From Porcincola sp945869225 (GTDB lineage Bacteria; Bacillota; Clostridia; Lachnospirales; Lachnospiraceae): a DNA stretch of 64,000 bases. Shown here one piece after another: positions 16,953-25,304 of this stretch (positions within the stretch are counted from its first letter, which is position 1; the number at the start of each line of letters is the position of its first letter). The translations under genes were made by a program, and so were the position numbers. The notes under the pieces were generated by a model. The model was not told where the DNA came from. It did no database searches and worked only from the letters and a program-made list of their open reading frames with translations. Where the stretch lies: the NCBI RefSeq assembly GCF_052118625.1, contig NZ_JBQKGW010000004.1:124001-188000 (forward strand), read 5' to 3'.

Positions 16953-18740
16953 TTACTCCGCTTCTTCGTCTTCCTCAGCCGTGCACCGGATGTGAAGCTC
17001 ATCCAGCTGCTGCTGCGTTACCTCGGAGGGCGCTCCCATCATGACATCCTGCGCAGTTTTATTCATCGGGAACGGAATGACTTCCCGGATGGAATCCTCC
17101 CCTGCCAGAAGCATAACCATGCGGTCAATGCCTGGCGCGATGCCGGCATGAGGCGGTGCCCCGTAAGTGAAGGCATTGTACATCGCCGGGAATCTCTTCT
17201 TGACATCTTCCTCGCCGAGACGAACCATCTCGAATGCCTTGACCATAATCTCCGGATCATGGTTCCGGACCGCTCCTGATGAAAGCTCGATGCCGTTGCA
17301 GACGATATCGTACTGGTCCGCCATGATCGAAAGAGGATCGATTTCACCTCTCTCCGCCTTCAGCAGGGTCTCAAGCCCGCCGCTCGGCATGGAGAACGGA
17401 TTATGGCAGAACTCCAGCTCTCCGGACTCCTCGCCGATCTCATACATCGGGAAGTCCACAATCCAGCAGAATGCATACTGTTCTTTGTCCATATGGCCGG
17501 GAACTGCCGCGCCAAGCGTCTTGACCAGAACACCTGCCGTCTTCTGCGCCTGGGAAAGCTTTCCTGACGAAAGCGCAACAAAGTCACCCGGCTTCAGATT
17601 CAGCTTTGCAAATACCTGCTCCCTGATCGGCTTGACAAACTTTGAGATGCCGCCGACCAGCTCTCCCTGCTCGTCCACACGGAACCAGTATGGTTTGTCA
17701 CCTGCCTGGACTTCAACGCCTGCCAGCGTCTTGTCGATGAACTTTCTGGTCTCATTGAACCCGCTCACCACGACTGCCTTGACGACGCCGTTCTCAAACG
17801 GTCCGAAGCCACAGCCGCCCAGCACATCGGTCACATCCTGGACATACAGATCAATTCTCAGATCCGGTTTGTCTGTTCCATACTTGTCCATCGCTTCCCT
17901 GTATGGAATCCGGAGGAATGGAGCCTCAGACGCCCTGTCATAGGTGCCGTATTTCGCAAACACCGGCGGAAGGACGTCCTCCATCACCTGGAATACATCC
18001 TCCTGGCTTGCAAACGCCATCTCCATATCCAGCTGATAGAACTCGCCCGGTGAACGATCCCCGCGGGCATCCTCATCGCGGAAACAGGGGGCAATCTGGA
18101 AATAGCGATCAAAGCCCGCTGTCATAAGCAGCTGCTTGAACTGCTGCGGAGCCTGCGGCAGCGCATAAAACTTTCCTGGATGCTTCCTTGCAGGAACCAG
18201 GTAGTCTCTCGCGCCTTCCGGGCTGGAGGCCGTCAGAATCGGCGTTGTGATCTCCATGAAGCCATGATCCGTCATCGCCTGCCTGAGCGCTGCCACAACC
18301 TGGCAGCGGAGTATAATATTCTTCTTCACCTCCGGATTGCGGAGATCCAGATAACGGTATTTCAGCCGCTGGGACTCATCCGCCTCACGGCTGCGGTTGA
18401 TCTCAAAAGGAAGCTCGCTGTGGAAACACTTTCCAAGCACTGTCACCTTCTGCGGGACAACCTCGATCTCGCCGGTTGCCTGCTTTTTGTTCTTGGAGCT
18501 TCTCTCCCGGACCGTTCCGGTCACCTGGATCGTGGATTCTTTCGTGATATCCCTGAAGAGTCTTACCATCTCTTCTGTCTCGGCAACGACCTGCGTGGTT
18601 CCGTAAAAATCCCTCACGACAACGAACGCAAGACCGGCAGAAACAACACGCATATTCTCAAGCCAGCCTGCAAGCGTGACCGTCTTTCCAACATCCCCAA
18701 TGCGAAGCTCGCCACATGTATGCGTACGCGACTGCATCAT
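16953..18740 (-). CDS. aspS: Aspartyl-tRNA synthetase
   Basis: Charges tRNA-Asp. The 595-residue protein has an N-terminal anticodon-binding OB fold (about 1-105) and a class II catalytic core. Motif 2 lies around CFRDEDARGDRSPGEFYQ, with the bacterial GAD insertion domain in the middle third. Motif 3 is GIAPGIDRMVMLLAGE near the C-terminus. The aspartate-binding QAPQQFKQLL and SSPEGARDYLVP segments are present. AGGAGG is 6-7 bases before the ATG and a consensus-like promoter lies upstream. Discriminating versus non-discriminating type cannot be decided here. Confidence 0.96.
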   Translation of the reverse strand: MMQSRTHTCGELRIGDVGKTVTLAGWLENMRVVSAGLAFVVVRDFYGTTQVVAETEEMVRLFRDITKESTIQVTGTVRERSSKNKKQATGEIEVVPQKVTVLGKCFHSELPFEINRSREADESQRLKYRYLDLRNPEVKKNIILRCQVVAALRQAMTDHGFMEITTPILTASSPEGARDYLVPARKHPGKFYALPQAPQQFKQLLMTAGFDRYFQIAPCFRDEDARGDRSPGEFYQLDMEMAFASQEDVFQVMEDVLPPVFAKYGTYDRASEAPFLRIPYREAMDKYGTDKPDLRIDLYVQDVTDVLGGCGFGPFENGVVKAVVVSGFNETRKFIDKTLAGVEVQAGDKPYWFRVDEQGELVGGISKFVKPIREQVFAKLNLKPGDFVALSSGKLSQAQKTAGVLVKTLGAAVPGHMDKEQYAFCWIVDFPMYEIGEESGELEFCHNPFSMPSGGLETLLKAERGEIDPLSIMADQYDIVCNGIELSSGAVRNHDPEIMVKAFEMVRLGEEDVKKRFPAMYNAFTYGAPPHAGIAPGIDRMVMLLAGEDSIREVIPFPMNKTAQDVMMGAPSEVTQQQLDELHIRCTAEEDEEAE

Positions 18741-18832
18741 ACTCTACCTCCTGACGCGGGCCTGAACTTCCGCACAGACGCCCCTGCTGACGACCTGAAA
18801 GAACCCCCGCCTTGAATTTTCACACTCCGGAT

Positions 18833-18861
18833 ATTCTACTATTTCTGCCGGTTTCTGTAAA
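18833..18861 (-). promoter_or_regulatory. Promoter of aspS
   Basis: On the minus strand TTTACA (18861-18856), a 17-base spacer and TAGAAT (18838-18833). The leader of about 90 bases shows no T-box motif. Confidence 0.6.
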
Positions 18862-18943
18862 CCAGCCAGCTGCAACCTTCGTAAAATCAGCTGCAGCCTC
18901 CGCAAAGTCCTTCCCGGACGGTCCTTTCAGAGTCCGTATCTCT

Positions 18944-19528
18944 TTACGGCGCAGTCCTGGTCGGAATGTAAACACCCTTATAGTGCTTGATCTCATGATC
19001 CCGCTTTCGCTCATCCGGGACCTGATATCCGTGGAGCCCGATCAGCCGCTGATTGCTGCTCCCGCGAAACAGGAGCGTGGAATCCTTCTTCTCCAGTACA
19101 AACTCGCCATCCACCAGACAGTCAATATAGGAAAGCATTTCGTCCGTCACCTCAGTCCGGACCTTCACTCCTGTGCTGGATACACTGTCACTCAGAAGAT
19201 CCTTCTCGTATGTATACCCTGTATAGCACCAGATGTCCTTTTCCGGATACGTTTCCCGGACCTTTCTGAGCAGCTTCACCAGCACACGCTGGTTCTCCGG
19301 TTCAAATGGCTCTCCGCCCAGCAGCGTCAGCCCCTGGATGTACACCGGGCTCAGCAGCCGCAGAAGCTCCGCCTGCGTCTCCTCCGTATAAGGCTTTCCA
19401 TACTGGAAATCCCAGGCCATCGCATTGAAGCACTCCCTGCAGTGATGCCGGCAGCCTGACACAAACAGGCTGACCCTCACGCCTGGTCCGTCGGCAACAT
19501 CGACTCCTTTGATATTCGCGTAGTACAT
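18944..19528 (-). CDS. nrdG: Anaerobic ribonucleotide reductase activating protein
   Basis: Radical SAM enzyme that installs the glycyl radical on NrdD. The iron-sulfur cysteines are C26, C30 and C33 in CRHHCREC; the GGEPFEPEN segment and the TGYTYE region follow. The product is 194 residues. I chose the ATG at 19528 because the protein then begins MYYANIKGVDVADGPGVR, the family's usual N-terminus, with GGGAGAAG upstream. An open frame extends 66 bases further. It lies downstream of nrdD, separated by 243 bases with a hairpin. Confidence 0.94.
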   Translation of the reverse strand: MYYANIKGVDVADGPGVRVSLFVSGCRHHCRECFNAMAWDFQYGKPYTEETQAELLRLLSPVYIQGLTLLGGEPFEPENQRVLVKLLRKVRETYPEKDIWCYTGYTYEKDLLSDSVSSTGVKVRTEVTDEMLSYIDCLVDGEFVLEKKDSTLLFRGSSNQRLIGLHGYQVPDERKRDHEIKHYKGVYIPTRTAP

Positions 19529-19682
19529 ATTGCTTCTCCCATCCCGTTGTTCTTGTGTCTTCCGGCTGCCGTCCATTTGCGCATGAGACTGCATTTTTCA
19601 CAGCTGCCGCACCTCTCCACCTTCCCGGTTCAGCCAGGCGGCATCCGATTCATGTTAAGCCGGCACCTTTCAAGCCTGAAGA

Positions 19683-19713
19683 AACAGGCGCCCGCTTCAA
19701 TCGGACGCCTGTT
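19683..19713 (-). terminator. Hairpin between nrdD and nrdG
   Basis: Stem AACAGGCG/CGCCTGTT (19683-19690 and 19706-19713) with a 15-base loop, followed on the minus strand by TCTTC rather than a clean T run. It is probably a partial terminator or processing site within the nrdDG unit. Confidence 0.45.
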
Positions 19714-19771
19714 CCCATCATTCATATGGTGATTCAGATACTTTTGATCCCCCGCGCCTGCGTGCTTGCGA

Positions 19772-22027
19772 TTACAGGTGCAGTACCCTGTCCTTGATCT
19801 CCTGCGTTCTTCCCTGATTCCAGAACTGGGTTCCGATATAACCACAGGTACGTCTTGCAACGGACATCTTGGTCTGATCGGTATTGCCGCAGTTCGGGCA
19901 GACCCAGATCAGCTTTCCGTGCTCATCCTCGTGGATCTGAATCTCCCCATCATACCCGCAGACCTCACAGTAATCGCTCTTGGTGTTGAGCTCCGCATAC
20001 ATGATGTTCTCATAGATGAACTGCATAACCGAAAGCACTGCCGGAATATTGTCCTGCAGGTTCGGCACCTCCACATAGCTGATTGCGCCGCCCGGGGAGA
20101 GCTTCTGGAACTCCGACTCGAACTCCAGCTTGCGGAATGCGTCGATCTTCTCTCTGACATTCACATGGTAGCTGTTGGTGATGTAGTTATGGTCTGTGAC
20201 ATCCTTGATGATGCCGAACCGCTTCTGCAGGCACTTTGCAAACTTGTATGTTGTGGATTCCATCGGCGTACCGTAGAGCGAGTAGCTGATATTCTCCGCT
20301 TTTCTCCACTTCATGCAGTAATCATTCAGCGTCTGCATGACCTTCAGTGCAAATGGCTTTGCCTCCTCATCGGTGTGACTCTTTCCGGTCATCTCCACGC
20401 ACATCTCATACAGGCCGGCATAGCCGAGGCTGATGGTCGAGTAGTTTCCGAACAGCAGCTTGTCTATCTTCTCGCCCTTCTTCAGCCTTGCAAGCGCGCC
20501 ATACTGCCAGAGAATCGGTGCCACATCTGACGGCGTACCCATGAGTCTCTCATGACGGCAGCGGAGCGCCCTGTGGCAAAGCTCCAGGCGCTCATCAAGA
20601 ATCTTCCAGAATTCGTCGAACTTGTCCGTTCCGGTCTTCTCCGCCTCCCGGACAGCAGAGCAGGCGACGTCGACGAGGTTGATCGTGACAACCCCCTGAT
20701 TGAAGCGGCCATAGTACTTGTGCTGCCCCGGCGTGTAATCTCCTGCCTCTGCCTTGTTGCCAGCGTTGCAAAGTCCCTCCGGCTGCTGTTCATTGTCCGG
20801 TGTCAGAAAACTTCTGCAGCCCATGCACGGATAGACATCGCCCTTGAGCTCCTTCATCTTCTTCGCAGAGATATAATCCGGCACCATCCGCTTTGCCGTG
20901 CATTCCGCAGCCAGCTTCGTCAGATACCAGTACTTGGAATCCTCTGTGATGTTGTCCTCATCCAGCACATAGATCAGCTTCGGGAACGCCGGCGTGATCC
21001 ACACGCCCTTCTCGTTCTTGACGCCCTGCATCCGCTGGCGGAGCACCTCCTCAATCAGCATCGCCAGGTCTTCCCGGGTCTGCCCCTCCGGCACCTCGTC
21101 CAGATACATGAACATCGTCACAAACGGCGCCTGACCGTTGCAGGTCATCAGTGTAATCAGCTGATACTGAATCGTCTGGATTCCCCTTGTAACCTCATCC
21201 TTCAGGCGGATCTCGGCGATCGACTCAACCTTCTTCTCGTCAATCTCTTCCCCGACCGCCCGGAGCTCATCTGCCGTCTGCTTTCTGAGTTTCTTTCTGC
21301 TGATGTCGACAAACGGCGCCAGATGCGCCAGCGTGAAGGACTGCCCGCCGTACTGGTTGGATGCCACCTGCGCGACAATCTGCGTCGTGACGTTCGCTGC
21401 TGTGTAGAAGCTGTGCGGCTTCTCAATCAGCGTCTCGCTGATGACCGTCCCGTTCTGAAGCATATCCTCCAGGTTGATCAGATCGCAGTTATGTTCCTTC
21501 TGTGCATAATAGTCCGAATCATGAAAATGAATGATCCCAGCTTCATGCGCCCGGACAACCTCCTCCGGAAGCAGGATTCTGCGGCTCAGATCCCGGCTGA
21601 CCTCACCGGCCATATAATCACGCTGAGTGGAGTTGATGACAGGATTCTTGTTGGAGTTCTCCTGCTTTACTTCCTCATTGTTCTGCTCGATCAGCGCCAG
21701 GATACCGTCGTCGGTCGTGTTGGACTTGCGCGCAAGCGTCCTCTTGTAACGGTAGCGGACATACTTCTGCGCCACCTCAAAGCCGCGCATCTCCATGATA
21801 CCGGTCTCGACCATGTCCTGAATGTCCTCGACATTGACCGCATGAGGCGCCCTGCGGACCTCCCGGGCGACATTCTCGGACACCGCACGGATCTGCACAT
21901 CGCTCATCTGGTGGATCGGATCCACCTCCTTGTTCGCCTTCTCAATGGCATTGAAGATCTTCTCAATGTCAAACGTAACTTCCTCTCCGTTGCGCTTGAT
22001 CACGTTTGTCTGTACATTCTCTTCCAC
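19772..22027 (-). CDS. nrdD: Anaerobic ribonucleoside-triphosphate reductase
   Basis: Class III reductase making dNTPs without oxygen. An ATP-cone (about residues 6-95) is followed by the glycyl radical enzyme barrel. Near the C-terminus are zinc cysteines in CEVCGYDG and WVCPNCGNTD and the radical loop RRTCGYIGTQF with the radical glycine at about 729 of 751. I chose GTG at 22027: it has a GGGGCGGAG ribosome site and gives the usual N-terminus before VIKRNGEEV. An upstream in-frame TTG at 22093 has no ribosome site. The gene works with nrdG downstream. An NrdR-like box lies upstream. Confidence 0.94.
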   Translation of the reverse strand: MEENVQTNVIKRNGEEVTFDIEKIFNAIEKANKEVDPIHQMSDVQIRAVSENVAREVRRAPHAVNVEDIQDMVETGIMEMRGFEVAQKYVRYRYKRTLARKSNTTDDGILALIEQNNEEVKQENSNKNPVINSTQRDYMAGEVSRDLSRRILLPEEVVRAHEAGIIHFHDSDYYAQKEHNCDLINLEDMLQNGTVISETLIEKPHSFYTAANVTTQIVAQVASNQYGGQSFTLAHLAPFVDISRKKLRKQTADELRAVGEEIDEKKVESIAEIRLKDEVTRGIQTIQYQLITLMTCNGQAPFVTMFMYLDEVPEGQTREDLAMLIEEVLRQRMQGVKNEKGVWITPAFPKLIYVLDEDNITEDSKYWYLTKLAAECTAKRMVPDYISAKKMKELKGDVYPCMGCRSFLTPDNEQQPEGLCNAGNKAEAGDYTPGQHKYYGRFNQGVVTINLVDVACSAVREAEKTGTDKFDEFWKILDERLELCHRALRCRHERLMGTPSDVAPILWQYGALARLKKGEKIDKLLFGNYSTISLGYAGLYEMCVEMTGKSHTDEEAKPFALKVMQTLNDYCMKWRKAENISYSLYGTPMESTTYKFAKCLQKRFGIIKDVTDHNYITNSYHVNVREKIDAFRKLEFESEFQKLSPGGAISYVEVPNLQDNIPAVLSVMQFIYENIMYAELNTKSDYCEVCGYDGEIQIHEDEHGKLIWVCPNCGNTDQTKMSVARRTCGYIGTQFWNQGRTQEIKDRVLHL

Positions 22028-22180
22028 GATAGCTCCGCCCCTTCCCACTGATTCATCATACAATACCTTATCCTTGCCGGAATTCTTCTGCAAACACGCA
22101 CAGATTGTCTGTTTATTCTGTCAGCAGCCGCTCATATTTCATTTGCTTTATCCAGATATAGGCATGTATGTTTTCTTTTT

Positions 22181-22195
22181 CACAATATCTTGTAT
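22181..22195 (-). promoter_or_regulatory. Candidate NrdR box upstream of nrdD
   Basis: CACAATATCTTGTAT matches the NrdR consensus (CACwATATaTwGTGT) at 13 of 15 positions by my alignment, about 155 bases before the nrdD start. NrdR normally binds two boxes about 31 bases apart; I find no good second box, so confidence is moderate. Confidence 0.4.
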
Positions 22196-22429
22196 GTTTG
22201 TGCCTTGCTATCATATCGCAGCAGTACTCCTTTTGCAACATGGCAAAATAGACAAACTCCTGACTGCCTTTCTCGAAGGTCATTCCGCAGGACGTTTCAG
22301 GAACGCGGAAATCAGGCAACTCTCCAAACGCTTCCCCGCTGACAGACGGCGTGCGCTGCGGCTGATGATCCCGAACATATCAGGATTTCAGCGGCTGCTG
22401 CACACGCTTCGTGCAATTTGACGAAGCCA

Positions 22430-22491
22430 GCCGCCAGGAGTCATGATCTGCAAGCAAGCCTGCATCATGGCTTCCGGCTCGCCGCCTTCAC
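22430..22491 (-). repeat. 62-bp hairpin repeat, copy 1
   Basis: Imperfect palindrome: outer arms GCCAGGAGTCATGAT and ATCATGGCTTCCGGC, inner arms GCAAGC/GCCTGC (22433-22478), plus conserved flanks. It starts directly after the T-tract of the terminator at 22493-22529, downstream of the unknown gene at 22566. The other copies are at 29790-29851 and 58981-59042, the same length with no indels. Confidence 0.9.
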
Positions 22492-22492
22492 A

Positions 22493-22529
22493 AAAATCCC
22501 CGCAGAGTCAAAGACCCTGCGGGGATTTT
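22493..22529 (-). terminator. Intrinsic terminator of the DUF1858/unknown gene pair
   Basis: 13-base arms AAAATCCCCGCAG and CTGCGGGGATTTT around an 11-base loop, with TTTTT at the end on the minus strand, 36 bases after the stop of the gene at 22566. Confidence 0.88.
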
Positions 22530-22565
22530 CCTCCATGTCAGTCCGCACTGCAGCCTGACCGGCGT

Positions 22566-23147
22566 TCATGATTTTTTTCGGATTGTGTAATGCATCCCGC
22601 CATTCTCATCCAGCGCGAACGGTGTGCCATCCAGCATTCCCGCCATCACACTGCTGCGGATCCTATAGTAGACAGCCGCATCGCCGTCCCACCCGGCTGC
22701 ATGGATATCCTCTGCCATATGCCAGGAGACCTGGTCATCGGAGCTGCCGTCGACAACATTCACCCTATCACATGGCATCCCGTTTAAGAAGAAATCCTCG
22801 AATGCGCGGTAGATGCCGGAAGCAGAAGCGGCATCCGGTCTGTTCATCTGTCCGAACGCATACGCGACGCCGAGAAGTTCCTCCAGACGCTCCGGATGCC
22901 CGGAAAGCACGCCCTTCACCAGAGAAGCAAGCCTTGTCTCCGAATCTGCGATACGGCTCTGAAGCCATCCGTGGATATTGGTGACATCGATCACGCTCTC
23001 CAGTTCCGGGAGACGCACCGCAAAGTCTTCTGGTTTCCCGATCCACCCCTTCTCTGCCGAGTATGCAGCCAGTTTTCCAGCCAGCTCTTCCTGTTTCCCG
23101 ATTTTATGATACAGCCAGTAGTGAACCGGCCCCAGATATGCACTCAT
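22566..23147 (-). CDS. Uncharacterised protein paired with a DUF1858 gene
   Basis: I do not recognise this 193-residue family with confidence. The sequence is soluble and mostly helical in style. It starts MSAYLGPVHYWLYHKIGKQ and contains conserved-looking NIHGWLQSRI and an acidic/aromatic stretch with DDQVSWHMAEDIH. There are no transmembrane segments or signal peptide. The ATG at 23147 has GAGGGTGAG upstream and lies 7 bases after the DUF1858 stop, so the two genes form an operon ending in a strong terminator. The context suggests a redox or metal-cluster role, but that is a guess. Confidence 0.7.
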   Translation of the reverse strand: MSAYLGPVHYWLYHKIGKQEELAGKLAAYSAEKGWIGKPEDFAVRLPELESVIDVTNIHGWLQSRIADSETRLASLVKGVLSGHPERLEELLGVAYAFGQMNRPDAASASGIYRAFEDFFLNGMPCDRVNVVDGSSDDQVSWHMAEDIHAAGWDGDAAVYYRIRSSVMAGMLDGTPFALDENGGMHYTIRKKS

Positions 23148-23154
23148 CTGCTTC

Positions 23155-23373
23155 TCACCCTCTGCTCTCTGCAATCTTACTGTTGACCTCTTTCACGACC
23201 GCCTCCGCATCCACACCGTGGACCATGCAGGCGTCCCGCAGGCTCTCCCCGAGAGATGCCGGGCAGCCAAGACAGTGCATGCCGATTCCGAGCAGAACAT
23301 CTGTCGTCTCCGGGTACTGGCTCACCAGCTCACCGATCAGTGTCGTCTCATCTACAAACTTACTTTCCATCAT
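23155..23373 (-). CDS. DUF1858 domain protein (hybrid-cluster-associated redox disulfide domain)
   Basis: The 72-residue protein matches the small DUF1858 family: an N-terminal helix ending in LVSQYPETTDVLLGIG, then MHCLGCPAS with the conserved cysteine pair, then SLRDACMVHGVD. Such domains occur alone or fused to hybrid cluster proteins and are thought to handle thiols or metal clusters; the exact reaction is unknown. Two adjacent ATG codons (23373 and 23370) follow GAAGAGG; I take the first. An open frame reaches 23391. Confidence 0.85.
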   Translation of the reverse strand: MMESKFVDETTLIGELVSQYPETTDVLLGIGMHCLGCPASLGESLRDACMVHGVDAEAVVKEVNSKIAESRG

Positions 23374-23429
23374 ATGCCACCTCTTCTGCATTTTCCGCTG
23401 TCACCTGTATGTCTCAACTGTATGGTGGC

Positions 23430-23458
23430 ATTATAATGGGGAATTAATAACTTTTACG
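23430..23458 (-). promoter_or_regulatory. Weak promoter candidate of the DUF1858 operon with adjacent palindrome
   Basis: TATAAT on the minus strand (23435-23430) with a poor -35 CGTAAA at 17 bases. Immediately upstream is a palindrome GTTG-N6-CAAC (23456-23469), which could be an activator site compensating for the weak -35. Confidence 0.35.
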
Positions 23459-23475
23459 TTGTCATAGCAACATAA

Positions 23476-24312
23476 TTATCCTTTCACGCTTCCTGCTGTG
23501 AGCCCCTTCACAAAGAACTTCTGGCAGGAAATGAAGACAATGAGGATCGGAATCAGGCTGAAGACCGACAGGGCGAACACATATCCCCACTGCGTGAACT
23601 GGTGCTGGCCGAAGAACCCGGAGATGGCAATTGGCAGTGTCCGCTTCATGTCATCATTGATGACCGTGTTCGCCCACGGAAATTCCTCCCATGCTGTCAG
23701 AAAATTAAAAATCGAGATTGAGGCGATCCCGGGTTTTGCAAGCGGAAGCACTACATGGAAATACACGGTAAAAACATTCCCGCCATCGATATAGGCGGCT
23801 TCATCCAGTTCCCGCGGAATGTTTTCCACGAATCCCTTGATCATAAATGTTGAATACGGGATGACCCAAGCAGTGTAAAAGGGGATCAGCCCGCCAATGC
23901 TGTTGATCGTATGGAGCTTCACGGCCAGCTCATACTGCGGCACAATCATCGTCGTTCCGGGAATGATCATCGTCAGGATGATGAACGCAAACAAAAATCT
24001 CCTTCCCGGGAACCGGAAACGTGCGATACAGAACGCCAGCGCGGAGGATACAACTGCCGACAGGGCAACCGTACTCACAGAAACGAGGACGCTGTTCAGA
24101 AAGTTGTGCAGGAATCTGCCCTGCGAGAGGACGTACCTGTAATTTTCCAGCGTGATTTCCTTCAGCTTCGGAAAGAACTTCGGCGGATACTCGTACAGAG
24201 CCCCATTCGGCTTCAGCGAGGTACTGATCATATACACCATCGGCAGGACAACGATTACCATGCCGGCGATCAGAAGGACATACATCCACAGAGCTGTTCT
24301 CTTCTTCCTCAT
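23476..24312 (-). CDS. Carbohydrate ABC transporter permease, MalG type
   Basis: 278-residue inner membrane permease with about six hydrophobic segments and the EAA loop EAAYIDGGNVFTVYFHVVLP, which contacts the ATPase. It would form a heterodimer with the permease encoded 3 bases upstream to import an oligosaccharide bound by the protein at 25305-26633. No ATPase gene is in the operon, so a shared MsmK/UgpC-type ATPase elsewhere is expected. GGAGG precedes the ATG. It is the last gene of the LacI - GH13 - transporter unit. The GH13 gene suggests maltodextrin or cyclodextrin as substrate. Confidence 0.9.
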   Translation of the reverse strand: MRKKRTALWMYVLLIAGMVIVVLPMVYMISTSLKPNGALYEYPPKFFPKLKEITLENYRYVLSQGRFLHNFLNSVLVSVSTVALSAVVSSALAFCIARFRFPGRRFLFAFIILTMIIPGTTMIVPQYELAVKLHTINSIGGLIPFYTAWVIPYSTFMIKGFVENIPRELDEAAYIDGGNVFTVYFHVVLPLAKPGIASISIFNFLTAWEEFPWANTVINDDMKRTLPIAISGFFGQHQFTQWGYVFALSVFSLIPILIVFISCQKFFVKGLTAGSVKG

Positions 24313-24315
24313 GGT

Positions 24316-25203
24316 TCAGTCATCCTCCTTCCTCTGCATAAGCCGGAACTGTACAACTGCCAAAACCGCCAGGGCAAGTGCAATGATGAAGGACAGCGCT
24401 GCCGAATAGCCGAATTTTCCGCTGCTGAACGCCTTGTAATACATCCATGTCAGAACAACCTCCGTCTCATGCCCCGGCTTTCCGTCCGTGATCAGCTTGG
24501 TAGATGTATAGACGTTAAACCCTCCGATTGTCAGCATAACAAGCGCAAAGAGGATGGTTCCTCTGATTCCCGGCAGCGTCACGTGGACAAACCGCTGCCA
24601 GACTCCGGCGCCGTCCATCGACGCGGACTCATACAAGGACTGCGGCACCTGCTGCAGCGCCGCCAGGAAGACAACCATGTTCCAGCCGATCCCCTTCCAG
24701 ATTCCCAGCAGCATGGCAACCGTCATGCCACCCCACCTGGAATCGAGCCAGTGGACATTCTGAGAAGTTATGTGAATCACATTTGTCAGAAAATAATTCA
24801 GCATGCCTTCCGTATTAAAAACATATTTAAAAACCAGGGAGGCAATGACCCAGGAAGTAATCACCGGAAGATAGTATGCTACACGGAAAAAGATCTTCGC
24901 ATGGGTGATCGAGTTGATCAGCATCGCAACAAGCAGTCCGAGAATCATCTGCGCCGGGACGGTCACAAGTGTATAGACGATGGTATTGGTGAACGCCACC
25001 CTGAAGTTTTGATCACTCAGAACTGTTCGATAGTTTTCAAATCCGATGAATTTCTGGTCGAAAAATGAACCGAAATCCCATTTAAAAAAGCTCATCCAGA
25101 AGAGTCTGACGATCGGATAAAAGGTAAAGATACCAAAGATCAGCAGTCCCGGCAGCAAAAGCGCAAGAACCCGGACTTTATTCCAGCCTTTCAGTTTCAT
25201 CAT
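24316..25203 (-). CDS. Sugar ABC transporter permease, MalF type
   Basis: 295-residue permease with six hydrophobic segments; the EAA-type loop is ESASMDGAGVWQRFVHVTLP near residue 205. It partners with the MalG-type protein downstream (gap 3 bases). AAGGAG precedes the ATG at 25203. A strong hairpin lies between this gene and the binding-protein gene, which probably lowers permease expression relative to the binding protein, as is common in such operons. Confidence 0.9.
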   Translation of the reverse strand: MMKLKGWNKVRVLALLLPGLLIFGIFTFYPIVRLFWMSFFKWDFGSFFDQKFIGFENYRTVLSDQNFRVAFTNTIVYTLVTVPAQMILGLLVAMLINSITHAKIFFRVAYYLPVITSWVIASLVFKYVFNTEGMLNYFLTNVIHITSQNVHWLDSRWGGMTVAMLLGIWKGIGWNMVVFLAALQQVPQSLYESASMDGAGVWQRFVHVTLPGIRGTILFALVMLTIGGFNVYTSTKLITDGKPGHETEVVLTWMYYKAFSSGKFGYSAALSFIIALALAVLAVVQFRLMQRKEDD

Positions 25204-25223
25204 GCTGCAGTCTCCTTTAAAAT

Positions 25224-25262
25224 GGGGCAGCCGCAGGTTTAAATGCGCCCTGCGGCTGCCCC
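25224..25262 (-). terminator. Intercistronic hairpin after the maltodextrin-type binding protein gene
   Basis: Perfect 13-bp stem GGGGCAGCCGCAG (25224-25236) with CTGCGGCTGCCCC (25250-25262), followed on the minus strand by ATTTTAAA. It probably gives partial termination or stabilises the upstream message. Confidence 0.7.
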
Positions 25263-25304
25263 GGATATCATATAACCCGCAATCCAGGAGAGGCGGGTTG
25301 CCGG

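Noticed and set aside
20552..22051. A long plus-strand open frame of about 500 codons
   Set aside because: It lies entirely antisense to nrdD, whose protein is fully recognisable; the antisense product is rich in Leu, Arg and His as expected from high-GC antisense reading, and has no ribosome site.
22156..22170. Second NrdR box near the first
   Set aside because: Only an ATATA core matches; the flanking positions do not fit the consensus and the spacing is 29 instead of about 31 bp.
23911..25068. A plus-strand open frame of about 385 codons
   Set aside because: Antisense to both maltodextrin-type permease genes; the product is Arg/Gln/His-rich and not protein-like.
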